DNA of 5,826 nucleotides, from assembly GCA_003354055.1 (NCBI GenBank), contig PIVQ01000484.1:1-5826 (forward strand), read 5' to 3'. This document shows positions 1-5,597 of the stretch, piece by piece (position 1 is the stretch's first letter; every line of letters starts with the position of its first letter). The translations under genes and the position numbers were made by a program. This DNA is from Desulfobacteraceae bacterium (GTDB taxonomy: Bacteria > Desulfobacterota > Desulfobacteria > Desulfobacterales > Desulfobacteraceae). The notes beneath the pieces were generated by a model. That model was given only the letters and a program-made list of their open reading frames with translations, ran no database searches and was not told the origin of the DNA.

Positions 1-63
1 CCATCTTGCCGCGGTTCGATGCAAGTTTGAATGACCTTGATATGGTTTGTTCCCTTTTTTCAT
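1..63 (-). CDS. possible start of a minus-strand gene cut by the left edge
   Basis: On the minus strand an ATG at 63-61, or another two codons earlier at 69-67, opens a reading frame that stays open for 21-23 codons to the window edge. It reads MKKGNKPYQGHSNLHRTAAR and then W. The peptide is basic and I do not recognise it. It would lie about 80 bp downstream of the channel gene in the same direction, so it could be the next gene of that transcript. There is no good Shine-Dalgarno sequence before either ATG (the upstream stretch is AT-rich), and 21 open codons can occur by chance. This is a weak call. Confidence 0.22.
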   Translation of the reverse strand, partial: MKKGNKPYQGHSNLHRTAARW

Positions 64-148
64 TTGCATAAAAATCAGGGTACAATAAATAGTGATGCAA
101 GGCAAACAGCGCCTGGTCTTATGTCATGTACGGATTGGTGTGAAATTT
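64..148. other. short spacer downstream of the K+ channel gene
   Basis: This AT-rich spacer follows the channel stop codon. A 13-bp near-perfect palindrome, GTGAAATTTTCAC at 140-152, straddles the stop codon. It has no GC-rich stem or following T-run in the minus direction, so I do not call a terminator. On the plus strand TACAAT at 81-86 resembles a -10 box but has no -35 partner at normal spacing and no gene behind it. Confidence 0.4.
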
Positions 149-1147
149 TCACCTGCGAAGAACGGATTCAAGCTGCTTAATGCTTCTGGCCCGGCCCATG
201 GCAATGACCTTGTCCATGGGGTCAAGTTTTGTCTGGGCCTTGGGGTTGAACACCATCTGCCCCTCTTTTTTCTGGATGGCAATGATGATCAGGTTCATCT
301 TTTTCCGTATCCCGGATTCAATCAGGGCAAGGCCGGCAAGCCTGGATTTCGGATGGACAAGGATCTCTTCGATCTGGATATCTTCGTCATCATCTGAAAA
401 GGCCATTTCAAGGAATTTGATGACTGTGGGGCGGAGGATGGCATGGGCCATGCGCCGTGCACCGATGTCATAGGGGGAGATGACCTTGTCGGCACCTGCC
501 GCACTCAGGGTCTTTTTGACGGAATCCTGGCCTGCCCGGGCCACAATAAAAATATCCGGGTTCAGCTGTTTCGCAGTCAGTACCAGAAATACATTTTCAG
601 CATCAGTGGCCGTGACCGCGATAATTCCCTTGGCCCTTTTGATCCCGGCCCGGAGCAGGAGATCCTCATCAGTGGCCTCGCCGAGAAGATAGAGAACCCC
701 GTCGTTTATCATGATTTCCGAACAGGCCTCATCACGCTCAATAATCACCACGTCAATATACTTTTGAACCAGGTATTGGGTCAGCAGTCTGCCGATTCTG
801 CCGTAACCGCATACGATGTAATGACCTTTCAGTTTTTTAATCTGGGTGTCCAATTTATGCCTCCCTAAAATAAGTCTTATCCTTCCCTCTACCAGGAATT
901 TGATAATATCGCTCATGAGGAAGAGAAAGAAACCGCCGCCCAGAAGAATGAGGATCAGGGTGAATATACGTCCGGCAGAACTAACCTCATGAACTTCCCC
1001 GTATCCCACAGTGGCAATGGTGATAATGGTCATATACAGGGCATCCATGAACCGCCAACCCTCAATGAACATATATCCCAGACATCCCACGCCGGTCAGT
1101 GTGCCAAAAAGGAGCAGGGACATGATGATTTGCTTAGACCGATTCAT
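149..1147 (-). CDS. two-TM potassium channel with cytoplasmic RCK (TrkA-N/TrkA-C) domain
   Basis: This 332-residue protein has the MthK-like architecture of a K+-selective pore joined to a ligand-sensing gating ring. Visible parts are a first membrane helix at about 7-28, a pore loop ending in the selectivity filter TVGYG at 46-50 (followed by E51, where many channels have D), and a second helix at about 60-87 with a glycine hinge (GGG 70-72). A basic linker follows. The RCK-N Rossmann fold starts at about 108 with the GYGRIG signature (G114, G116, G119) and has an acidic residue ending strand 2 (E137), typical of nucleotide-binding TrkA-N domains. A TrkA-C (RCK-C) domain covers about 251-332. 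An acidic SDDDED stretch at 251-256 lies between the lobes and could be a cation site (inference). Such channels sit in the inner membrane as tetramers and pass K+ under control of Ca2+, nucleotide or pH; the ligand cannot be read here. The ATG at 1147-1145 has GAGG four bases upstream. The family call is firm. No specific gene name is assigned. Confidence 0.93.
   Translation of the reverse strand: MNRSKQIIMSLLLFGTLTGVGCLGYMFIEGWRFMDALYMTIITIATVGYGEVHEVSSAGRIFTLILILLGGGFFLFLMSDIIKFLVEGRIRLILGRHKLDTQIKKLKGHYIVCGYGRIGRLLTQYLVQKYIDVVIIERDEACSEIMINDGVLYLLGEATDEDLLLRAGIKRAKGIIAVTATDAENVFLVLTAKQLNPDIFIVARAGQDSVKKTLSAAGADKVISPYDIGARRMAHAILRPTVIKFLEMAFSDDDEDIQIEEILVHPKSRLAGLALIESGIRKKMNLIIIAIQKKEGQMVFNPKAQTKLDPMDKVIAMGRARSIKQLESVLRR
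851..866 (-). promoter_or_regulatory. internal Shine-Dalgarno plus TTG start for a free RCK subunit (candidate)
   Basis: Within the channel gene the minus strand reads AGGGAGG (866-860), a 6-base spacer CATAAA, then TTG (853-851), which is in-frame codon L99. The match to the anti-Shine-Dalgarno is stronger than at the annotated start. L99 lies after the second membrane helix and about nine residues before the RCK-N fold, so initiation here would give a soluble 234-residue RCK protein. MthK is known to make such a subunit from an internal Met (M107). That this site is used is inference: the SD bases also encode G95-R96, and TTG is a weak start. Confidence 0.45.
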
Positions 1148-1150
1148 TTT

Positions 1151-1166
1151 GCCTCACTGCCTCACT
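1151..1166 (-). repeat. tandem duplication of an 8-bp ribosome-binding-site motif
   Basis: Two exact adjacent copies of AGTGAGGC (minus strand) lie directly upstream of the channel ATG. The proximal copy places GAGG four bases from the start codon. The distal copy is 12 bases from it, too far to be optimal. TATAGT at 1169-1164 overlaps the distal copy and resembles a -10 box, but no convincing -35 lies 16-18 bp upstream. The duplication is directly visible; any effect on translation is speculation. Confidence 0.5.
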
Positions 1167-1173
1167 ATAAAAA

Positions 1174-1191
1174 AGTTAGGGGACCTCTAAA
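1174..1191 (+). repeat. left terminal inverted repeat of the MITE-like element
   Basis: AGTTAGGGGACCTCTAAA is the left arm. It matches the reverse complement of 1360-1377 at 16 of 18 positions, with mismatches only at the fourth and fifth bases. It starts 27 bp upstream of the channel start codon, so insertion here would have replaced most of that gene's native promoter region. Confidence 0.65.
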
Positions 1192-1218
1192 ATCGGTATC
1201 AGGATTAAGTTAACACCA

Positions 1219-1298
1219 AGTGTAGCTCCGTAAGGAATACACATCTAGTGTAGCTCCGTAAGGAATACACATCTAGTGTAGCTCCGTAAGGAATACAT
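1219..1298. repeat. three tandem 28-bp units, each a potential GTAA-loop hairpin
   Basis: Units start at 1219, 1247 and 1275. The first two are identical over 28 bp; the third is identical for 23 bp, then diverges. Each contains a 23-bp core (1220-1242, 1248-1270, 1276-1298) with ends GTGTA and TACAC, inner arms TCC and GGA, and loop GTAA, so the RNA could fold as a 5-bp stem, a small internal loop and a 3-bp stem closed by a GNRA-type tetraloop. In the third core TACAC becomes TACAT, which keeps pairing through a G-U wobble. The cores are separated by ATCTA. There are no unique spacers, so this is not a CRISPR array. Confidence 0.75.
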
Positions 1299-1359
1299 GG
1301 CGGTGGGATCCGGTGTTGGCTTTCGTACGGCAGAATTGTAGGTGAATGGCGGTATTAAA

Positions 1360-1377
1360 TTTAGAGGTCCCCATACT
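1360..1377 (-). repeat. right terminal inverted repeat of the MITE-like element
   Basis: TTTAGAGGTCCCCATACT is the right arm. The inner 13 bases are the perfect reverse complement of 1179-1191. Its outer edge abuts the sequence that carries a perfect TATAAT box at 1398-1403, so the element may contribute the upstream part of a promoter for the gene to the right (inference). Confidence 0.65.
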
Positions 1378-1403
1378 GATGAACGCTACTTAGTACTTAT
1401 AAT
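1376..1403 (+). promoter_or_regulatory. candidate distal promoter at the edge of the repeat element
   Basis: A consensus -10 box TATAAT lies at 1398-1403. The best -35 at acceptable distance is CTGATG at 1376-1381 (three of six matches, 16-bp spacer), which begins inside the right inverted repeat. A transcript from here would have a leader of about 105 nt before the ATG at 1516. The -10 is excellent and the -35 weak. Confidence 0.35.
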
Positions 1404-1458
1404 ACGCCGGAAAAGGCCTAAAAGCAAACATATCCTTGATCCAGGGTATTGGTTTTAC

Positions 1459-1487
1459 TTGACAATGATCCGGTATCCACCTAGCCT
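1459..1487 (+). promoter_or_regulatory. candidate proximal sigma70-type promoter of the FAD oxidoreductase
   Basis: A perfect -35 box TTGACA (1459-1464) is followed after 17 bp by TAGCCT (1482-1487), which keeps the first, second and last bases of the -10 consensus. Transcription would begin near 1494, about 22 nt before the ATG at 1516. This argues against the in-frame upstream ATG at 1465, which would lie in the promoter spacer. Confidence 0.4.
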
Positions 1488-1515
1488 GTTTAATAGGTAT
1501 ATCTTATCAGGGGGC

Positions 1516-3615
1516 ATGGCCTTGAAACAAAAATCGGATAACAGAATAATACTGAAAGAAGGTGCCAGGATTGTTGTTCTGGGGGGCGGTCCTGCCGGTG
1601 CTTTTTTTGCGTTTCATCTGCTCAGACAGGCGGGAAAAGCCGGTAAAAAGATCCGCGTGACCATTATTGATAAACGAATGGCATTGGCCCGGCACAGGGC
1701 TGTAGAAGAATCAAGGGGATTTGCCGTAGCAGAATCCGGGGGGGGATTTTCTGTCGAAGAATCAGAGGGATTTTCCATAGAAGAATCCCCCGGATGTAAT
1801 TATTGTGCCGGTATTGTTTCGCCGCAATTGCAGCAGGAACTGAGGCGATATAAAATCAAGCTGCCGGAGTCTGTTCTCTGCCAGAGATTTTCCCATATCT
1901 GGATCCATGGCCTCTGGAAAAATTTCCCCCTGAAAGTGCCGGTGGGACAGCATGTGGTCTCCGTGTTCAGGGGCACTTTGCCCGCCAGTAGAAACACCCG
2001 GATCCAGGGATTGGATGCCTTTCTCCTGAAAAAAGCGGTTGCGGCCGGGGCCGAACTTGAGACGGCAGAGGCATTGAATATTGAGTACTCCTCCTCAAAC
2101 CGCCCCTGTCTGACGTTGAAAAAAAACTCTGGTGATCCGTTTACCATGGAGGCGGATTTTGTCTGTATCTGCTCAGGGGTTAATGCCGGAGAGAATCTTT
2201 TTCACTCCTTTCGAAAGATCAATCCCAGGTTTGTTCCCCCTGTGACCCGGTCTGCCCTTATTTTTGAGCTGAATCCGGGTGTCCGGTATCTGAAAAAAGT
2301 GATGGACAGGGAGCTTTACATCTTTGTGTCCGGATCAAAAACACTGGAACTTGACCATGCCGCCCTGATTCCCAAGGCAGATCATCTCACTGTGGCCCTT
2401 ATCGGAAAACGCATTGACAGGGCATCGTTTCCTGAGGATACCCAAGCGATAATCAAGACCTTTCTCTCCCTTCCCGGTATTCAGAATATCCTGCCGGGTA
2501 TTGAGAATAGGATTGCCTGTTCATGCACACCGAGGATGTCGGTCTCCCCTGCTCAGAGGCCCTACGCCCGGAGGATAGGCCTGTCGGGGGATGCCTTTGG
2601 CGCCAGGCTGTACAGGGATGGGCTTTTCTCTGCCTTTATCCTGGCCCGTTCCCTTGCCAGGACCGTAATTCACAAGGGGGTGGACGAAAAAAGCCTGTCC
2701 GGACCTTATGAGCGGGCAGGCCGCTGGCTGCATCAGGATAATACCTGGGCCAAACGGGTTATGAACCTGGTACAACTGGCCCTGAAGTCCCCGTTTGCAA
2801 GCCGGATCATGTACCAGACGTTTGCCACTGAAATGAAATTCAAACCCATGGACCAGTGGCCCATGGGAAATGTATTGTGGAAGATCGGGAGCGGGGCCGG
2901 TGATTACAAAAAGGTTTTCAGTGATCTGATGTCAGTCCCGGTCCTGCTGTCACTCCTCAGGGGCAGTGTCAAGACCATGAGGAACAGACTTACAGAGGAG
3001 TTCTTCGGCTTGAACTGGGAGGCCTATGGGAGGTATCCAACCGTTATCCTGAAGGATAAACGGACATATATAAAAGAATCTATTTCAGGACCTTTGGACA
3101 TCACGCTGGATGCCTGTCCTGAAATGGAACGGATGTATGCCATTAAAATCCGGGCATCAGCCAAAACCATATTCAGGGAATTGGGCCGATTCGGTACGCT
3201 GGAGGGTAAGTTTTTACGGCTCAGGTTTGTGGATGTCAAACGGGTATCAGGGACAGCCAACCGGGAAGGTGCGGTGGTCCGGTACCGGTTGTCACGCCTG
3301 CCCGTTGCCATGGATATTCGTCTTGGTAAATCCATAGAGGGTAAATCCCTGCTGTACGAACCGTCGGAACTCTTTACAAGGCGCGGCAGGCTTCTCTTTG
3401 ATATTACCCCCACCAGGGATGGAAACAACCGTCTGGTCATCTATACGGCCTTTGATTTCAAAAAAGGCCGCAATCCTGTGTCAAAGATGTTCTGGAGGGG
3501 GTTCAAACATGTATTCCCTGACTATGCCCATGATGTGGTCTGGAACCATGCCATCTGCTGTATAAAAGGGGAGGCTGAGAAGAGAGACCTTCAGTCTATT
3601 AAGAACAGAGACTGA
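1516..3615 (+). CDS. FAD-dependent oxidoreductase of the geranylgeranyl-reductase family with a C-terminal SRPBCC-like domain
   Basis: From the ATG at 1516 the protein has 699 residues. The N-terminal FAD-binding fold shows strand-glycine loop VLGGGPAGA (G23-G28) and strand 2 ending IIDKR (50-54). The CNYCAG motif (94-99) is a signature of geranylgeranyl-reductase-like flavoproteins, and the second FAD motif, GLSGDAFGARLYRDG and following helix, lies at 355-384. Relatives reduce isoprenoid double bonds in lipids, chlorophyll side chains or quinones; the substrate here is unknown. After a helical region (400-500), residues about 527-685 look like an SRPBCC/START-type lipid-binding fold, judged by pattern only. 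Residues 63-91 form a repeated insertion between FAD strand 2 and the CNYCAG motif. The frame is open upstream to a GTG at 1342, but that runs out of the repeat element and is unlikely. AGGGGG (1509-1514) sits only one base before the ATG and seven before an in-frame TTG at 1522, which is the alternative start. The last 25 bp overlap the convergent gene. Confidence 0.85.
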   Translation: MALKQKSDNRIILKEGARIVVLGGGPAGAFFAFHLLRQAGKAGKKIRVTIIDKRMALARHRAVEESRGFAVAESGGGFSVEESEGFSIEESPGCNYCAGIVSPQLQQELRRYKIKLPESVLCQRFSHIWIHGLWKNFPLKVPVGQHVVSVFRGTLPASRNTRIQGLDAFLLKKAVAAGAELETAEALNIEYSSSNRPCLTLKKNSGDPFTMEADFVCICSGVNAGENLFHSFRKINPRFVPPVTRSALIFELNPGVRYLKKVMDRELYIFVSGSKTLELDHAALIPKADHLTVALIGKRIDRASFPEDTQAIIKTFLSLPGIQNILPGIENRIACSCTPRMSVSPAQRPYARRIGLSGDAFGARLYRDGLFSAFILARSLARTVIHKGVDEKSLSGPYERAGRWLHQDNTWAKRVMNLVQLALKSPFASRIMYQTFATEMKFKPMDQWPMGNVLWKIGSGAGDYKKVFSDLMSVPVLLSLLRGSVKTMRNRLTEEFFGLNWEAYGRYPTVILKDKRTYIKESISGPLDITLDACPEMERMYAIKIRASAKTIFRELGRFGTLEGKFLRLRFVDVKRVSGTANREGAVVRYRLSRLPVAMDIRLGKSIEGKSLLYEPSELFTRRGRLLFDITPTRDGNNRLVIYTAFDFKKGRNPVSKMFWRGFKHVFPDYAHDVVWNHAICCIKGEAEKRDLQSIKNRD
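1702..1791 (+). repeat. in-frame degenerate 24/27-bp tandem repeat with a G8 tract
   Basis: Four units begin at 1702, 1726, 1753 and 1777 (the last partial), with lengths 24, 27 and 24 bp. The pattern is GTAGAAGAATC, a G-rich run, then GATTTTCC. They encode VEESRGFA, VAESGGGFS, VEESEGFS and IEESPG, an acidic serine/glycine insertion of about 29 residues. Unit lengths are multiples of three, so gain or loss of units keeps the frame. The second unit contains eight consecutive G (1738-1745), and slippage there would shift the frame. Confidence 0.75.
3591..3615. other. 25-bp tail-to-tail overlap of convergent genes
   Basis: The plus-strand oxidoreductase ends with TGA at 3613-3615, while the minus-strand gene ends with TGA at 3593-3591, so the last codons of each are antisense to the other. 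No intrinsic terminator fits in the overlap, and I see no strong hairpin with a T-run just inside either gene. Confidence 0.85.
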
Positions 3616-5597
3616 TCGGTTAATCGTCGTAATACACCTGCGGAAACACTACCGAGCAGCCATCGTTTGATCTGTGAAATTCCCCGTTTTCCCATGACAA
3701 TAGTGCCGTATCTTCCCCTTTGGATTTCCTGGACAAGGGGGGAGACCACATCGGTACTCCCATGGATCAGGTTCAGGGGAGTATTTTCAGGGATGCCGGT
3801 GATCTTCTTGAATAATTCCCAGCGATGGTCGCTTTTCAGGTCATGCTTTACATGGACAAAATGGAAACAAAAGGCCTTTTCTCTCATCAGGGTCTGGTGC
3901 AAAAAACGCATGATCAACAGGGTGGTATCGGAAAAATCCACCGGCACCAGAACTTTGTGCCGGCAGTTATTGGCATTGAGAAGCCCCATCATTTTGCCCC
4001 GGGTCCTGTACAACAGTCTTTCCCGCCAGGACTGATCCGGGTTTGCGGCCAGGAAGACCCGGCCGCGATTGCCTGAGTCGATTTCCTGGAAAACCGCTTT
4101 TTCCCAATTGTCCATGGGTTCCCATACCGTATAATTTTTGGTAATCCCGGCAAATCCCATGGGGTCAATAGTCGCCTGAATCCATTGGAGAAACTCCTTT
4201 CTTGATGAGTGAACCGCCTCTTCATGCCCGGGTGGGGTGAGAAACAGGACGGTGGGATGGGATTTTTTCTTACCCTTTCGGATAAGAAGAGGCAGGGACT
4301 TTTTAAATACGCTGATGTCGGTCGGGTCGGCAATGACCCACAACGCCCTGGTATTCCGGGTCAATAACTGATGTTCAAGTCTGGTTTTCATCTGCTTTGG
4401 GTTGGACCATCGACTGCAGATGAAGCCTTTTTCCAGTACCACCTGTTTCAAACATTTATTGCAATTGATACAGGTGATGATTTTTTTCCCAGGCGTTCTG
4501 GCCTTAGCCACCCATCCCGGATCGACTCTCAGGGGGCGCCCAAGACCTATGAGATCTGCGCGACCTTCCCGAAGAAGTTTTTCCGCACAGGGTGGGGTGG
4601 TGATCCTGCCGGATATAATGGTCGGTATATTTACCTTGTCTGTAAGTTGTGCCATGTCTTTTTTCAGATAGGCGGTTCCGGCCATTTTTTTTACCACCCG
4701 GGGAGAAAACAGGGAATTATAGGTACCGGCAGAGGCGGAAAGATAGGCAATGCCTGTCTTTTCAAGACACTTTGCAAAGGCAAGGGATTGGGGAAGATCT
4801 ATGCCCCCCGGGACCCATTCCCTGAGCAGAAGCCTGAATCCTACGGGAAAGCCCTGTGGCAATCTGTTTTTAATCGCTTTTACTACGGCAAGGGGGAAGG
4901 TGGTTCTTGATGAGAAATCGCCGCCAAAGGGAGGTTTTAGTTTATTTGTAAAGGGAGACAGATACTGGCAGAGAAGATAGCCATTGGCCCCGTGAAGCTC
5001 AATCATGTCAAAACCGGCCTGAAATGCCCTGGCAGCTGCAGCGGCAAAATCATGGATCACCCTTTCGTTGTCCTCGGGGGTCATGGGGTTTCGCCAGGTT
5101 TTCACCTGGTTGAACAAGGCCCTTGTCAGGCCGAACCGCTTTTCAAAGGGAAAAAATTCCATGAATTCCTTCAGGGATTCCACATTAAAGGAGAGGTTGG
5201 AACTGATAATGGGCGAGGGCAGCAACGGGCGGGAGGTTTTGGCAAACCGGCCTGCATGGTTCAGCTGTAGGCAGGCAAGCGCTCCCTCTTTTTTTATGGC
5301 AGCGGCAAGGCCGGCCAATCCCGGGATAAATTTGTCCTGGTCCGCCCTGAGGTTAAACTTTGACACCGCCCCATCCGGGGAAACCGCCGTATTGGCCACC
5401 ACCACCATACTTATGCCGGATGCTGCCAGCCTGGCATAAAAGTCTGTCATCCATGGGCTGACACGACCGTCCGTGCGGGCGAAACCCGTATGGACCGGCA
5501 GGGCAACCAGCCGGTTTTTTACCTGACAGGGTCCCAGGTCCAGGGGCGTGAAAAGCCTTGGATAAGAGGGGCTATCGGTTTTTTTATCATGGGTCAT
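3591..5597 (-). CDS. old-yellow-enzyme/dienoyl-CoA-reductase-like flavoprotein fused to tandem UspA domains
   Basis: This 668-residue protein starts with an FMN-binding TIM barrel (about 13-370). It has QLNHAGRFA (111-119), active-site H202 and N205 with Y207 in LHGANGYLL, the FGGDFSSR segment (224-231), and the phosphate-binding GLGRPLRVDP (351-360). Cysteines 376, 379, 382 and 394 follow, in the place of the [4Fe-4S] ligands of 2,4-dienoyl-CoA reductase. Full-length relatives continue into an FAD/NAD(P)H domain. Here residues about 412-540 look like a degenerate Usp domain, and 546-668 form a clear UspA domain with VPVDFSD (551-557) and the ATP-binding signature G-x2-G-x9-G-S (G636, G639, G649, S650). 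It is probably a cytoplasmic ene-reductase whose electrons come from a partner rather than a built-in reductase domain, possibly tuned by ATP or stress through Usp (inference). The ATG has AAAGGAG 11 bases upstream (5615-5609). The frame is intact throughout, with no sign of a frameshift at the fusion. Confidence 0.9.
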   Translation of the reverse strand: MTHDKKTDSPSYPRLFTPLDLGPCQVKNRLVALPVHTGFARTDGRVSPWMTDFYARLAASGISMVVVANTAVSPDGAVSKFNLRADQDKFIPGLAGLAAAIKKEGALACLQLNHAGRFAKTSRPLLPSPIISSNLSFNVESLKEFMEFFPFEKRFGLTRALFNQVKTWRNPMTPEDNERVIHDFAAAAARAFQAGFDMIELHGANGYLLCQYLSPFTNKLKPPFGGDFSSRTTFPLAVVKAIKNRLPQGFPVGFRLLLREWVPGGIDLPQSLAFAKCLEKTGIAYLSASAGTYNSLFSPRVVKKMAGTAYLKKDMAQLTDKVNIPTIISGRITTPPCAEKLLREGRADLIGLGRPLRVDPGWVAKARTPGKKIITCINCNKCLKQVVLEKGFICSRWSNPKQMKTRLEHQLLTRNTRALWVIADPTDISVFKKSLPLLIRKGKKKSHPTVLFLTPPGHEEAVHSSRKEFLQWIQATIDPMGFAGITKNYTVWEPMDNWEKAVFQEIDSGNRGRVFLAANPDQSWRERLLYRTRGKMMGLLNANNCRHKVLVPVDFSDTTLLIMRFLHQTLMREKAFCFHFVHVKHDLKSDHRWELFKKITGIPENTPLNLIHGSTDVVSPLVQEIQRGRYGTIVMGKRGISQIKRWLLGSVSAGVLRRLTDQSLFLID

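Larger units (their letters stand above)
1174..1377. mobile_element. MITE-like element with 18-bp imperfect terminal inverted repeats and no transposase
   Basis: GGGGACCTCTAAA at 1179-1191 is repeated perfectly as its reverse complement at 1360-1372. Extending outward, AGTTA (1174-1178) pairs with AGTAT read inward from 1377, giving 16 of 18 matches. The enclosed segment of about 200 bp has no convincing ORF and holds three tandem 28-bp units. Size, inverted ends and lack of coding content fit a miniature inverted-repeat transposable element or the remnant of an insertion sequence. No clear target-site duplication is visible outside either edge, so the exact termini and the mechanism are undetermined. 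The element fills most of the divergent intergenic region between the channel and the FAD oxidoreductase. I cannot assign it to an IS family. Confidence 0.6.

Noticed and set aside
140..152. Intrinsic terminator at GTGAAATTTTCAC
   Set aside because: The stem is AT-rich, it overlaps the stop codon of the channel gene, and no T-run follows in the transcribed direction.
443..868. 141-codon plus-strand open frame antisense to the channel gene
   Set aside because: It lies entirely inside the well-supported channel gene, shows no recognisable domain and has no ribosome-binding site that decides a start. It is a shadow frame.
1219..1298. CRISPR array
   Set aside because: The 28-bp units are directly adjacent with only a constant ATCTA between hairpin cores. 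There are no unique spacers and no cas genes.
1179..1372. Integron attC site or riboswitch
   Set aside because: No paired GTTRRRY/RYYYAAC core sites fit the ends, no integrase or cassette gene is present, and I recognise no known riboswitch consensus. Terminal inverted repeats explain the segment better.
1342..1515. N-terminal extension of the FAD oxidoreductase from GTG 1342
   Set aside because: It starts inside the mobile-element end, carries both candidate promoters, and adds 58 residues before a FAD fold that already begins normally about 15 residues after ATG 1516.
3591..4413. Frameshift or misassembly joining a separate Usp gene to the OYE gene
   Set aside because: The frame is continuous through the junction, no internal start with a good ribosome-binding site is evident before the second Usp domain, and the linking region itself looks Usp-like. 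Only comparison with homologues could reopen this.
4371..4910. 179-codon plus-strand open frame antisense to the OYE-Usp gene
   Set aside because: The opposite strand encodes clear OYE motifs throughout this stretch. The translated plus-strand product is not recognisable.
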